Of a stretch of DNA of 64,000 nucleotides, positions 48,955 to 61,995 are shown piece by piece; positions within the stretch are counted from its first letter, which is position 1; each line of letters starts with the position of its first letter. Under the pieces are notes generated by a model that worked only from the letters and a program-made list of their open reading frames with translations, was not told the DNA's origin and made no database searches. The translations under genes and the position numbers were made by a program. The stretch is taken from contig NW_004955460.1 of the NCBI RefSeq assembly GCF_000276665.1, forward strand, positions 4,582,824 to 4,646,823. The letters run 5' to 3'. The DNA comes from Chinchilla lanigera (taxonomy: Eukaryota; Chordata; Mammalia; Rodentia; Chinchillidae).

Positions 48955-49970
48955 ACTTTTCTTTTAGATTTTTAATGGCTTTACTAATATATAATTTGTA
49001 TGCCATAAAGTGCCCCTATTTGAACTGTTACAGTCAGTGGTTTATAGTAAATTTATAGTGCTGCGCAGTCATCAATTAATTTTAAAACATTTTCATATCC
49101 GCAAAAAGAAACCTGATACCACTTAGCTGTCACTAATCACTTTCCTTCCCTCTTTCCATCCCTAGCCAATAGGTAACATATTTTCTTGATAGTTTTGCCT
49201 GTGTTTGGTTATTTCTTATAAATCTTGGATATTTCATATAAATGGAATCATGTAATATGTGGCTTTTCTGTATGGCTTCTTTCATTAATTTTCTAGGTGC
49301 ATGCGTGTTTGGTACAGTATATGTCAGTATGTGAGTCCTTTGTATGTTCAAATATTCTATTGTATGAAAATATATTTTATTGATCTTTATCAGTTGATGG
49401 GGAGTTGTGCTCTTTCTGGTTTTTTTTTTTGGTATTTATAAATAATGCTGCTATATGAATATTTGTATACAACTTTTTGTGACTGTTTTCATTTATCCTG
49501 CGTGTAGAATTTTTGGGTCATGTAGTAACTGTGTTTAATGCTTGGCAGTACTGTTTAACTGTTTTCCAGAGTGACTGTACCATTTTGCATTCTTGGAAGA
49601 TGTATAAGAGCATGTCAGTTTCTCTGTATCCTCTCCAATACTGATTTTTGTCTTTTTGATGATAGCCATCCTGGTGCATAATAAATCATGTCACATTGTG
49701 GTTTTGACTTTCATTTTCCTAATGACTAATGATGTTAGCCATCTTTTCTTTGGTGTCTTTATTTGCTACTTGTGTGCCTTTGGAGAAATGTCCATTCATA
49801 TTCTTCGTGAATTTTTAATTGGATTATTCACAGTTGTAAGCATTCTTCATGTGTTTTGTATATGTTTCATCTGCAAACATTAGGAGTTATTCTTTATATT
49901 TTACTGATGCTATCCTTTGAAGCTCTAAAGTTTTTAATTTTGATGAAGTCCCTTTTGTTGTTGTCTTCAT
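48955..49970 (-). repeat. Ancient L1 3' part (antisense)
   Basis: The + strand follows the reversed L1 order: tatataatttgtatgccata, ggatatttcatataaatgga, tcagttgatggggagttgtg, cagagtgactgtaccatttt, tgatgatagccatcctggtg, ctttggagaaatgtccattc and ttttgatgaagtcccttttg. It covers 3' UTR and distal ORF2. Stops are frequent. The short frames here are shadows. Confidence 0.85.
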
Positions 49971-49977
49971 TTATTTA

Positions 49978-50193
49978 TTTTTGTCTTTTTGAGACAGAGT
50001 CTTGCTATGCAGTTCAGGCTGGCCTTGAGCTCACTTTGTAGCCCAGGCTGGCCTTGAACTCACAATGATCCTCCTGCCTCAGCCTCCCAAGATAGGGTCT
50101 AAGTCACTGTTTCTCCAGTTGGGCTCAAATTTGTGATCCTGCTGCCTCAGCCTCCCAAGTGCTGGGACTACAAGTATGCACCAGCACACCCGG
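49978..50193 (-). mobile_element. Two B1 SINEs in tandem (antisense) within L1
   Basis: A B1 (gagacagagtcttgctatgc ... ctcctgcctcagcctcccaa), 3'-truncated at about 50089, is followed by a second antisense B1 part (gatagggtctaagtcactgt ... tgcaccagcacacccggccc). The cluster splits the L1, which resumes at 50214. Confidence 0.8.
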
Positions 50194-50213
50194 CCCTTGT
50201 CATCTTCTTTAAA

Positions 50214-50310
50214 TGTTTATACTGTTGGTGTTTAGTTGTCTGAGTTTATCCCTACCACATGGTTCTGTTCATCTATATATCTTGCTGTCCTTGTGCCAGT
50301 GCCCCTTTTA
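50214..50310 (-). repeat. Ancient L1 continuation (antisense)
   Basis: ggttctgttcatctatatat and tgtccttgtgccagtgcccc correspond to a further reversed ORF2 segment, on the far side of the SINE cluster. Confidence 0.5.
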
Positions 50311-52489
50311 GGTTTTAGAGACACTAAATTTTCATAATACATTTATGGAATGACAAGCAAATTAACTTCTTAAAACATTTTGATTTTGCGTTTCATTCAT
50401 TTTAAGACCCATTATAATTTCCCTAATGTATGTAGGAGGTTTTAAAGGCACATAATGTCCTCTATTTAAGGATTTTTAGTTTACAAACTATTCATGTATT
50501 TCTTTGGCTCCATTAAAGTTTATTATGTAAATATGTCCTTAGCAGCTAGTGAAAAGTGTCATTTATTTGATAACGCATGATGACATCTTTGTGTATAGTT
50601 ACAGAGTTCTAAAATGTGCACCAGTTTGGGGTGGTTTGCAGAAATGTCCAGAGAATTTCTTTCTTTTATGTGGTTACCGTATGTACTTCTAAGGATCACT
50701 TATGCTGCATGGTTTTGACATTAGTGTGTTCTGTTTCTCTGTATTGATTTAGATGAAGATATCAGGAAGTATTTTTCTAATGTCATTAAGAAATATAACT
50801 TCAATTTTTAAAACTAAGAAAAAAATTTAGAAGGTGACATTAAGAAAGGGGAACTGTTGTGACTTGATTACTTTCATTTGGAAAATGTTAGGAAATTTTT
50901 AGGAGGCGTTGCTGTTTTATGACGGCATTATAGAAGTTCATACGTTTGAAAAATGAGAAGAAAACAAAGACAGCATTGGCCCAAAAGCAACTCTAATCAT
51001 TTCAACTGTAATTTTAAACTAGCAGCACCATAACAAGTGTGAGGACCCCAACATTTAGCAAATGATGATGATTTTGCAATAATTCTATGTTTTGGATTCT
51101 GAAGACTCCTCTGTTAAGTGCAGGTGACAGGCCATATGGGGGAAACAAGAGAAAAAGACAAATATAGTTGAGAGGTTTTGACCTTTTGCCTTTAAGAAAT
51201 TAGTCTTCAGAGAAAAAAAAATACCAGAGCAAAGACTAGCCAGATGAAAATATAATGTGGAGTAAAGTCATTCTTAACCCATGAGAACACTGATCTACAG
51301 GCTGAGCCATTCTGTAATCCTTGAAATTACATAGACACGTCTGTAAACAAGGGGTTAAAGTGGCACAGAGCCTGGAGAAGGTAGATTGGAAAGTGGAATT
51401 CCTACAGTGCCGTTCATAAGAATAATGAGAGGGATCTAATTTAGTATTTTAGTTGACTTCATGTTATTAAAATTTTTGATTTCTATAAAAAACACTATTG
51501 AAGTGATTGTGACATATATTTCAAAATAGTGCTGTAAAACATAGCTGTATAGCAGGGAAAACCCTGAAAATATAGTTTGGCACGTTCCTTCAAGTTTTGT
51601 TTTTAAGGTTCTAGCTTTCTTAAGTATTTCAGGCTAGTTCTTGCCCACGAGGGACTGGGACTAGGAAGCTGTGTAGTGTTGTCTGGTATAAACTTTTATT
51701 TTAGGTTTTCAAGGTAACTTCTTAGTAGTTGAATGTCATACCTGGATTTATGGACTCCACTGCTTGACACATGAGCATAAAAAGCTTATTCTAAATTCTG
51801 TTTTGTTTCCATCTTGAAAAAAGAAAGAAAGAGAAAAGAAAAAGCATATCTTTTAAAAGTTCCATTGGAGAGAGCTTTCAAACACACAAACCAATGGATT
51901 TTTAAAAAGTAACCTTGTGTAGTAAGAATTCTAACATATAAGTGTAACAAATGAAGTTTCTGTTTTAGAAATAAATCTGCCAAGTGGATCTTGTCTGGAT
52001 TTTTAAAAAATTGTCCAACTTTCTTGGTCAGATAAACTTTAGCTTCATGTGACCTTTACCTTTGAACTCTGTAATACACTTCATAATAACTTGTTCTACC
52101 ACTTTAACAAATTATTAAATTGTCTCAATGCTGTTCGTAGTGGAGTTCATTTTTAGAAATGAGATAGTCAGCTGTTTGGTGTTGTAGGGAGGATAGAATG
52201 AGGGGACTTGCCCATGGGGACAAATTGCTTTGCAAGCTGGAAAATGTCAGTCAGCAAACAAGGAAAGACCCTGCATGAATGAAATGAGGAAAGCCGCCTT
52301 CCTGTTCAGGGCTGACGGCCTGTGGAAAATCCCACCTGAAGGAGAAGCAGTAGCATCAGCCAGCCCTGTACGTGTCTACTGGTCATCCACAAAGAACAAA
52401 TTGCATTTTGAATCCTTTCTAAAAGGAGATTCAATACAGTAGCTTTTTTTAAAGAATATAATTAAATTTTTTTCAATTTTTTTGTTTTT

Positions 52490-52720
52490 CCCACCTTTAT
52501 TGAAGCGTATTAAACAAATAAAAATTATAATGTTTAATGTGTATGATATGATCTAGTATGTTATGAAGTGGTTGCCATGGTCAAGATCATTGACATACTC
52601 ACTGACTCACAATAACCTTTTTATGTGTGTGATGAAGGCACTTAAAATCTACTCTCCCAGCAGATTTCATTTATCCAGTGGTGTCATCTACCACTGTTAT
52701 AGGATTTACAATATCCCTCA
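52490..52720 (-). repeat. Ancient L1 3' UTR fragment (antisense)
   Basis: cctttattgaagcgtattaa, gatatgatctagtatgttat and cttaaaatctactctcccag follow the reversed 3' UTR of old L1M elements. Non-coding. Confidence 0.55.
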
Positions 52721-52744
52721 TGTGCTCTGAGGTGAGCGTTTGAA

Positions 52745-53085
52745 AGGTGGTTGAATTGTGGAGATGCTATCCTCATCAGTGGTCCATTAAGTACATACAT
52801 AAATGTGCTGTTATGAGTTAGGGCCTGGTTGGAAGAAGTGTGTCATTGGAGGTGATGCCTCGAAGGGTGCATCTTTCTTCTCAGCTCCTCCCTTCATGCT
52901 TCACTTCCTGTCTGCCATGAGGTGAGCACATTTCCTTTGCCATGCCATTCCAGTATGCCACTTCTGCCTTGGAGCTAGCCAGCTGTGAAATGAACCCCCA
53001 AAACTGTGAGCCAGAATAAACCTCTTCTCCTTTAAGTTTTGGGTGTCAGGTATTTTGTTCCAGCCATTGACTAATACAACTGCAG
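52745..53085 (+). repeat. MaLR-type LTR
   Basis: gttagggcctggttggaaga, cctgtctgccatgaggtgag, aactgtgagccagaataaac and a ccattgactaatacaac end. This is the sense orientation of the LTR class seen in antisense at 4115, 19050 and 20540. It includes the AATAAA polyadenylation signal of the LTR (around 53015). Confidence 0.7.
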
Positions 53086-53452
53086 TCACTATGCGATGCT
53101 TTAGATCCCCAGAATTTATTCATCTTAATGTTGAAAGTCTGTACCCTTTCACTGAACATCTCCCCCGCTACCCCAGTGAAATGACAAATATTTTTAAAAT
53201 TGAGATTGTCCACGGGACCTTTTCTAACCACTGCAGTCTCTAAATGTAAAATGTAGAAGTACTTCCTTATGTGTTTATCTTTTTCTGGTCAGGCTGGAGC
53301 TGGAGTTCTTAAGGTTAGAATTTTAGCATTAGTCATACATTTGTATGCAGGGCTCAGTATCTGACTCTCTTGGATATTTCTGCAGGTTGGCTCCTGGACA
53401 GCCTTCTACAGGCACACTTTGCTCATATAACCCTTACCATTGTAGTTTTCAG

Positions 53453-53536
53453 GGCTGGGGATATAGCTCAGCAGCACAAGTGCCTGCCTGGCAAGCGCAA
53501 GATCCTGAGTTCAATTCCTGCTACCAAAAAATAAAG
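53453..53536 (+). mobile_element. ID-type SINE with target duplication
   Basis: gggctggggatatagctcag to gagttcaattcctgctacc, then a short A-rich tail. The 12-base repeat tgtagttttcag is at 53441-53452 and 53537-53548, perfect. Confidence 0.92.
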
Positions 53537-53800
53537 TGTAGTTTTCAGTGAATCCATTGAATATTTTTATGAATTAAAAATAGGTTGTGTAAAGCTTCCT
53601 AGTCAGTTCAGTGCTAAATCACAGGCAGCCACTAATGTGTGTCCTAATGGTTTTGTGTTGAATACTGTAAAGAGTTTTGTTTTTTCTAGATTAGATTCTA
53701 TTCCTAGAAATTCACTTTATTCTGTCAGCATAACAAAGTTGATTAAAAACCACCAACTAATAGGAAGCAAAACATAAATGTAACCTTTATAGACCATTCT

Positions 53801-53950
53801 TTTTTTTTTCTTTGAGAGAAGGTCTTGCTGTGTAGCTCAGACTAGCCTTGACCTCATTGTGTAGTCCAGGCTGGCCTCAAGCTTGGGGCAGTCCTCCTGC
53901 CTCAGGCCCCTGAGCACTGTGATTACAGGCGTGCACCACCATTACTGGTC
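53801..53950 (-). mobile_element. B1 SINE (antisense)
   Basis: T-run, gagagaaggtcttgctgtgt, tgtgtagtccaggctggcct, cctcctgcctcaggcccctg and gcgtgcaccaccattactgg. Full length with the internal duplication. Confidence 0.85.
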
Positions 53951-54763
53951 TGTAAACCTTTCTTTTAGTATATAAAACCAAGTAGCAACATAGTTCTGTT
54001 ATTAAGGTATATTTTGGTGGGGTTTCCTGCAAATTCTGAACTTGTTGAGGCCAAAAATAAAAACCCATTGCTTAAACCAGAAATCATTTTTAACGTCAAA
54101 AATGAGTTTTCTTCATTGATTTCATAATTTTTCATTTGTCTTAAATATCAGTTGCTTTTGTGATGTGAATGTGTAGGTATTCCCAAAGCATCTCCAAGAG
54201 GTGGGATGAGCGGTGGATCCAAAGCAGCTTTGCTTTCTTTTATAATCCCCTTGATTATACCCCTCAAATAGCTATTAAAAATAGACTTTTTTTTTCTTTA
54301 ATGAATTCAGAAGATTTTCTATATGTAATGTTTCTGTATTGATTACAGCTCTTCCCTGTAAGACAAGGCCTACCATCTTTCTATTTGGAGCAGTGAAAAC
54401 CATCTCTGCCCCTTGCTGACAATATGTTCTTTTGCACATTTGCGTAGTGGGATCATCACCTAGTTTAGAGATGCTCATCGTGTTTTCTTGTGGGGTTTAG
54501 CATACATTGACAGTCATTAGCACTGGCAGGTCCTCTCCTTTCCTACCTTTCTTTGTTTAGTAAGGCTACATAAAGCAAGGAGCTGTGATTGCAGCCATTG
54601 TTAATATCCCACAGAGCATAACACACTTTTTGTCATAAAGACCAATAAACCTTGTCAAACCCACGCTTAATCTTTAGAATATTTCTGTTGATGAATTTTA
54701 GTTTTATAAGTATTATTATATTAAATAATGAGTACTTCACAGGAAAAAATAATCACAAAAATA

Positions 54764-55415
54764 AAGTATTGCAGTTTCAATATGTATTATTTTAAAAAGC
54801 ACTAAAATTTTCAACATCAACTGGTTTTTGATTCACAAACTCTAAAAAAGAACAACAAAAATAAATTCCTATCTGAACTACAATGAAAATGCCAGTAACA
54901 CTGTACCAAAAAAATCCTTTACTTCAGTTATCACACTCAAGGCAGTCTTTACACATGACAATAGCACATTTCATGCACACGTATCACTTACACCGACGGT
55001 ACATGTATTTTGCTTTCCTGGCTTTCTTGTAGGACATACTTGACATCTCACTCATCTTGATGTTTTGTCAAGAGGTTCTTATAGTATACAATGTGTAGTT
55101 AACAGGAACATGAAATGTCAATAAAATAAAGTATTAAATTCTTAATATGTATTTATTGCACATTAGAATAAACATCAACATTTTCATATCAGCTGTGTAG
55201 TTGCTTATAAAACCTAAGAGAGAACATCAGAAATAAAAACCTATCTGAGCTACAATGTAAACACAAAGTCTACTACAGAAGGAATCTTTGCTTCAGCTGT
55301 CTTACCTATGGCAGTCTTCACACATGACAACTACATGCATGTTCCATAAACAAGTATCGCCTATACTGATAGCACATATGTTTTGTTTTCATGTCCTTTC
55401 TTTTGGCCACAGCTG
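54764..55415 (-). repeat. Tandem duplication of the piggyBac 3' segment
   Basis: Segment 55122-55415 and segment 54764-55045 share aligned blocks: aataaagtatt starts, tatctgaactacaatgaaaa against tatctgagctacaatgtaaa, cttcagttatcacactcaag against cttcagctgtcttacctatg, and gcagtctttacacatgacaa against gcagtcttcacacatgacaa. Both encode, on the - strand, a basic Lys/Arg stretch followed by spaced Cys residues ending in MCKDC/V-like. The copies are clearly diverged, so the duplication is old. Confidence 0.75.
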
Positions 55416-56450
55416 ACACCTTTTTGGTCTTCCTGTTTTCATAGTAGGTCTTTGAGATGCTGCACCTGGCTGTTCACCTGTCAGCTCACCAGTGTGTTCC
55501 ACAATTTTTTGGCATAGTTCCCTGGGCAGAAATACTTTGTTCTTCTTCTGTTGTAAATGATCTCTTAGGAATTCCAGACTCGGTCCTCTAAGAAAATTTC
55601 TCTAGTATTTTGCACTTGTTTTTTTTTTTTTTTTTTTTTTTGGTAAACTATCAAAGTATTTATGCCACACGTTTAGGATTGAGTAAACCTCAACCATTGG
55701 CCAATGCTTTGTGTTTTGAGTGACATCATAGTTCTGCATGTCTCTTCAACAACATCTACTCTGCCTTTTGTTTTGTTGTAGAAAGTTTCCATCTCAGGCT
55801 TCAGTTTTATTAAGGTTATCCCATCAGTATTTCCATCATGGTGAAATGTTGACATGAGCAGTATCAGTTTGGGGTTTTTTTGCTATATAGGAGGCCAATG
55901 TTATATCTTTCTGAAGTCCAAAGACTGTACTATACAGTTCTCTGTTAGGAAATTGCAGCATTTTATTTGGAATTTCTGCTTTGTTTCTGTGTACAGTTCC
56001 TGCCCTGGTCAACTTGTGCTCTGTTAGCAAATGTAACATCATTTGGAAACCAATTGTCGAATGTCACATTCCAGTTAGTTCAGGAAGCAGGAGCAACAAG
56101 TCTGTTCACATCATTTGGTTTATCACTTTACGAATAAGGACCTAGTGGCTCAGTTCCAGGATAAATGTCTAAATTGAAATCTTTGCATCTACAGTGTCAT
56201 AAATTTTTTGCCATATCTTGAACCAGAGTTTTTCTGTAAATCTTTTTACAGAAAAACATTGAGATTACCTGAGATTACCATGAGAAATTCCTGCTAAGTA
56301 CAGCATACCGATGAATGCTTTCAGTTCAGCTAGTGGTGTGATAATAAATATATTTTTGAATGTGGTTATTGGTGCATATAGAATGTTTTACTTGTATTTC
56401 AGCCTTTGTGTATTTGACAGCGTCTTGTAGCATTTAGTGCGTTAGAATTT
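55122..56450 (-). pseudogene. Degraded piggyBac-type transposase (PGBD-like)
   Basis: On the - strand, in order from 56450 down: ELKAFIGMLYLAGISHGNL (about 56330-56270), the start of the piggyBac catalytic domain; a CDAKDFN-PGTEPLGPYS-like segment (about 56200-56130); an RLVAP...TFDNWF segment (about 56105-56050) carrying the Asp of the conserved DNWF motif; HKLTRAGTVHRNKAEIPNK (about 56018-55960); then TLASYIAKKP, MSTFHHDG and TKGRVDVVEETCRT (about 55775-55730), matching the family's TKGGVDVVDQMC block. A basic, cysteine-containing tail (KRKDMKTKHMCYQYRR) lies at about 55415-55350. Frameshifts, stops and deletions separate the blocks, so it is non-functional. Whether it came from a transposon or a processed PGBD transcript cannot be decided by eye; no TTAA-flanked ends were found. 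Confidence 0.8.
55619..55640. repeat. Poly(T) tract
   Basis: About 22 T in a row inside the piggyBac relic; it may mark a tail-only retro-insertion or slippage. Confidence 0.85.
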
Positions 56451-58479
56451 CCAACATTGAATGGCAGTGCTGGCATTCTGCCCAATACATTTCACCCCTG
56501 CCAAGACCCTCACTATATTTTTGGACCTAGCTCTACCATTGGATTATTCCATTTGCTTGCGTGACCATTTTGCAGCATTTTGACTAGTCAGATATGTACT
56601 CACATTGCTGTTTTCTTTGTTATTTGAATCAAGGAAGTTTGCATTCCCTGTGTTGGTATCAGTTAATTCTTACTCCATTTCACTGTCATGGAATTTTGGC
56701 TCACATGGCCACCGTCAAAGTTGTCATCATTATCATCATCATCATACACCCACACCACTCTTCTTCTGTAATGAAAACATGTATTTTACCATAATGGATT
56801 ATCTTTGAGTAATCTGATGATTCACTTTTGACCTCCTCCAAAACTTTCAAATCTGGTTTTTCATGTGCCATTGTACTGAATTGGGCTATCTCTACCAGAA
56901 AAAAAGAAAACTTTTTAAAAACAAATCCTAGAGTGTTGTGGGTATATCACACCCTCCGTGATGCTCAGGTAAACAAACACCAAACCTGTTAAGTGGAGCA
57001 TCATGTTCGTGAAAATCCTGGTTTGACACTTTTGCACACACCTTGCCTTTCATCCTATCAAGTGGATAAACACAAAGATTGCTTCCTGTATCCCTCAGGC
57101 AAACGCATTGACATGCAACACCAGATACTATTACGCTGAAGTAAAAATTTACAGTATAAAAGTAAGAGATGTGTGTGTGGGACCCAGTGTTATGTTCTTT
57201 GGGTTTGGCATCACCAGTGGAAACTAAATCATTTTCACAGGAATATGTGGTTTGAATCTGCGCCTTGAGCACAATCTTGTATCAGGGTCCACGTCAGGTT
57301 CTGCACGCAAATACTATCTTGATTTCTGGAATGGTGGGTCCTGGGTTCCCGAAAGAGTATAAATGGGACAGTGTTGGAGAAATACAGTTAATATCATTCT
57401 TTGATCAGAATGGTGATTTGTAGGCAAATGAGAGAATTCTTAGTCATTTAAAAAGTGAAAATGTGTGTGTGTGTTTGCTTGTATGAATGTAGATTTCATT
57501 GTAGGTGATTTTTTTTTTTTTTTTTTTAATCTTTTGTCTTCCAGCATTTTGGACTCCCCTCAGCCTTGGTTTGTTTTACTTTGTTTTTTTTCTTTCTAAT
57601 TCATTTTCAGCCAGACCTCCTCTTTGAATGTTCATAACAATGAAATGAAAACAAGTTACATGTCTAACAGTAGTGAGCTGGCGGTATCTGACATCACTCA
57701 CTGGCCTGCCATGGGGTATCAGGAAGAGGCGATCAGACAGATGCTGTAGGGTTCGGGCTGATGTGATGCGACTGGGGGAGGTTAAGGAAGTGGGACTTTG
57801 CTCCAGATTAGATGCTGTTGTGTATCTGAGTCTTTACTAAATCGTATCCCGAAGGAGAAAAGTCTGAACAGGGCTAAAGTCAGCATTGGGAAAGAAACAG
57901 CAGTCGCCTTATAGCCAGGGTGCAGGTCCATGGTTATTTTTGGAATGATTCAGGCGTGATTATGATGCAGTCTTGTTTGTGTCCCGATTCTTCCTGGTCA
58001 CAGAGACTTGTCTTATGATGTGGATTTTCTGTGAAATTGTTTCTATTCATCAGAAGAACACTGAGGCCCAGCTGTGAGGGTCAGGACAGCATCTGGATAT
58101 CAGCTTTCTTTCTCAGTATGAACAAATAAAATGCCCAGCATTTGATAGATTTCTTCTGATGAAGTACTTCACCAAAAGTGTGTATGGCCTGATTGCATCT
58201 TTTGTAGAAATACAGCTATGTACTAGGGTATATTCATGCAAATCATTGAGAGTGTTTGTGTCTGGATAGCATTATGGATATACTTTCTAGCTTTTATTGG
58301 CATTTATTTGTATTTTTTGGCATTACTTTTATAATAAAACATTAAGAGAATTCATAAAATCATTCTCAACCACAGTATTTTAGATCTTGTTGTAACTTAA
58401 CATGGGTAGCATATAAAATTCCCCCACATTATTGAAGTCTATTCTTAGGCTAGTGTTGTTTAATATTCCAGTTGCATAA

Positions 58480-58755
58480 TGTTCCACCCTGGAATCTTTT
58501 CAGTTTTTAAAGCCATTCTTCTCTTATTAGACCTTTAGGTTGTTTCCAGTGGTTGGCTGTCAGATACTGGGATGAAGCTAGAAATCTTTGGGTGTGAACT
58601 TGTATATGTTCTTTTGGATATTTTCCTTGTCCTGATTCCTGCAATTAGAATCCCTGAGACAAAGGCTATGAGTAGTTGTTATACACTTCATAAATGCTGC
58701 TAAGTTAACTTGCATCCAGAAAAGTTACACCAGTTTATACCAGCTTTGTGTATGT
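58480..58755 (-). repeat. Possible ancient L1-like fragment (antisense)
   Basis: cctttaggttgtttccagtg and tagaatccctgagacaaagg followed by aaaagttacaccagtttata recall the reversed 3' portion of an old LINE. Assignment is weak. Confidence 0.35.
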
Positions 58756-61348
58756 GCCTAAATATTCTTGTCACTTGATAGACAGTCTATGAGAGTGTGA
58801 GACTTCTGCAGAGTAGACAACGATGTGTGTAAAGAGGTGAGTATATGTTCCCCTGAGGGTGTGAATCTGTCCCCTTCTTCTGAAACCCCCAGTGACCGTG
58901 TGCCCAGGGAGCCCCACTGTTCCATAAAGATGGAAAGAGAGTGGATGTAAACTGTAAACTGAGGCAGGTTCATTTGCTTTTGGTTTCTTCTGTAGATAGT
59001 ATCCTTATCGGTATGATCACCCTTTCGTTTTGCTCTCAGATGAGTGAGTGGAGGCCTTGATAAATACATTAACCTAGGTTCACGTAATGATTTTTGTTTT
59101 TCAAGAGTTAGCAGTTTTGTGTTTCTTTTATATATACTCACTGTACAAGGATCTCCTTCCAATTGTCTGCCTGTGGTTAGGATAATATGCGTTAAAATTA
59201 GAGGCATTTGTTCATTACACAGGACACTAACTTAAGTTTAATCACCCAGTGGATGACTTCTGTTTTCTCAGCCTTGCTATTTAAAGAGTCTAGCCGTGAG
59301 CCCAGGCCCAGCAATTTATCCTAAGATGGATAGAAACAGAAAACCCCAGAGAATTTGGCATTAGCTACCAGTTCTATTAATTAAGCCTGTGGGATCCACA
59401 TGGAAGATTTTCTCTTAGTGCTAAAATTATTATAGGTTCTCCAGTCATTTCTGAAATCATATTTGCAACGGTGGGTTTGTATATGCTGAAATTACAGATT
59501 AGTATTTTACATAGTAACCTCCTTTACATTCTGGGTGCAGTTGATCGCTTCTCACATACAGGTAAGATACATAGATTTATACCTGTCATCTCTAGTTGTT
59601 CTTTTTGGGTGTTTTGTTTGTTTTGTTTTTAGTATAAAGAAAACTGCTTCTAAATGGTATTTCAACCATTTAGTTTCTTTTGTTCACATTGAACCTGTAG
59701 TTGGATTTCGTAGTTGCTAAATTGACTGTTATTTTATGTAGATGCATTGTTTTTAAATTTCAAAACATTTGTCTGTCTACATAGTTTTCATAGTTAGGTA
59801 ACTTCACAGGCTTGGGCATGCCTGTGTTTTACTGGAATCCTATTGAATCAAATGCTGCCTGTAAGTAAACAGCCAGTCAAATGGACTCTAAGAATCCTAT
59901 GTGCAGACTGTCCATGGTGGTAATATTTGGTCTATAATTAATTTCTTTTAAATGTGTTATTTTACTTTTAGAAAAGAAGATGGAGGGATTATAGTTTGTC
60001 CAGGAAATAACCGCTGAATTTAAAATTCCCTCTTTCTTCCTACAAGTTTTGTGTTCTTTCATGGTGGAGGTAGTAAAACTATTGGTGATGTTTAGAAAAG
60101 CTGTATGTTTTAATGTATGTTTCATCAGACTTCATCAAGCTGTATGTATAAAGCTTTGGTTCTGAGCCAAAGCAGGAAGCTGGACAAAGGCCCTCACCTG
60201 CCCCCATGGGCTTTTGGTTTGCCCCGCCTCTGTGAGACTCCAGATTGCTCTCAGGTGTGAGCAGCCAGCCCCCGTCCCAGGCCTTCTCCACACTCACTGA
60301 CGTTTTGCTCCCTTGCCGTCTTGACTTTTTAAATAGCATTCTTGATCTCTGCAGATGTTAGATATCTAAATCCTTATGTGACACGTCTTCTCTCTCCCTC
60401 ATTGTGTCCTTTGTTTTTATCTGTGTCTGTCTTAGGGGATGTCTTCTAATTTGCTGGGATTCACTTTTTTTTTTCTCTCTCCACTTTATTATATTGAGTG
60501 CCAGGCTCTTCTCTGGCCTAGCAGACATTATCTTTTATGGAATCTGATGCTTTGAGCCCCTTGGTCCTTCCTGTAGGAATGCACCAGGTGTCTAAGACAG
60601 CTTCCCCTGCCCAGTCTTTCTGTTTTCTTGTCTGCCTCAGAGGAAACAGCATAGCTGGTACTGAAGAAGCCTGAAGGAGCCAAGTGATTCATAAACTTGA
60701 AAGATCATACGATGATTAAAACTGGGCCACTCATGCGCCTTTGCTCTATCGGGGAGAGTGGTGATGGGTAATGACAGGCGTTCGGCGATCAGAATTGGTG
60801 GCTTTATTACAGCCTGATAGGAATCTTGCCACACGTGTGGGAGATACTGGGATGAGCATCCTTCTCCCACTCTGCAGCGTAAGAAAGCACTAGATAGATT
60901 TATCAGCACAGAACATAGGAGAGTAAAGTATATTGCTGGGATGTGAGGGCTCCTATTGAAATATAAGTACCGAGAGTGCTGACTGCCAGAATGTGGATTT
61001 ATGGGAAATAAAGCCCTAAAATACTTTCTCCAACAAAAAAACCAGACCTCTTGGAAGCAGCTTTTCCTCTCTATGTACTTAGCTCCCATTGAGCTTAAAT
61101 TGCTCTCAGTATTGTGATAATGACAATTGAGTATTACGGGATGTGGAAGATGAACCAAATAAATTAACCAGCCGCTTTTAAGGGTAGTCCACTCAACGGC
61201 TGCCCGCCTAAAATGCTTTGTAGAACCTTCGTGCTCAGTAGGTCTCGAGGCAGTTTTATATCCAGAAGAAAGAAGTGGATTTTATTAAATGTCAGTGAAA
61301 TAGAGGCAGATAGCTTTGTGGTAGTTAAATTAGTGTAGAGTGTTGGTA

Positions 61349-61366
61349 AAAAAAAAAAAAAAAAAG
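61349..61366. repeat. Poly(A) tract
   Basis: About 18 A in a row, without a recognisable SINE body before it. Confidence 0.85.
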
Positions 61367-61831
61367 TAGTTTATCTTTTCTTAAATCACCGAAGCAGAAC
61401 TTCCCTGGGCCTTCCTGCCAGAAAATGTGTTTCTGCTAGAAATTCCCATAGATTAGGATTAAAAAGCAAACCGAGAGAGATCCTTTGGCTCTTTCTCTCC
61501 TGTGTGAAGCTCTGCGTCCTGTGGACTGAATGTTATAAATCAGATCCTGCATCGCAGTGCTGCTGTAATTATGAGCTGACGTTCGAGGTTTAACACTACA
61601 CAAGGATTGAGAGAATGGATTTAGGAATAAAGAATCAAAGTAGAGGAAAGGCAGAAATAAATGCTGTAGTGGGCCAGTGAGGTGATGCAGAGGTGAGAAA
61701 CAGACGAGGTGCTGAGAGCCAGAAGCAAGCTCAGGGCAAGCTGAGAGCCTCTTGCAAGATGCAAGTCATCCGGGCAGATCAGCTGCGTGGTAGTTTGTGT
61801 CGCTGCAGTGAAGTGACGTAGACTGAATAGG

Positions 61832-61995
61832 GATGGTGCACAAACCTGTAATCCCAGCACGCTAGGAGACTAAGGCAGGGGAATACAAGTTTGAGCCCAG
61901 CCTGAGTAACTCCGCAAGACCCTGTCTCAAACTGAAAAAGAGGGCTAGGGCTGTAGCTCAGTGCAGAGGCCCTGGATTCCATTCCTTTCAAGTAA
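61832..61995 (+). mobile_element. B1-ID dimeric SINE
   Basis: A B1 half (cctgtaatcccagcacgcta ... caagaccctgtctcaaactg) followed by an ID half (ggctagggctgtagctcagt ... ccctggattccattcctttc) and an A/G-rich tail. Confidence 0.85.

Noticed and set aside
56928..57272. 114-codon - strand frame upstream of the piggyBac relic, possibly its N-terminal part
   Set aside because: I could not match it to any piggyBac N-terminal segment, and the junction with the recognisable blocks contains stops. It is left unassigned.
58758..59207. 149-codon - strand frame
   Set aside because: The residue pattern is low in recognisable motifs and partly overlaps old LINE-like sequence.
60637..61158. 173-codon - strand frame, the longest open frame without N
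   Set aside because: No recognisable domain, poor conservation-like features, and no splice signals consistent with a gene. It is treated as chance, although the region 60890-61600 looks non-repetitive.
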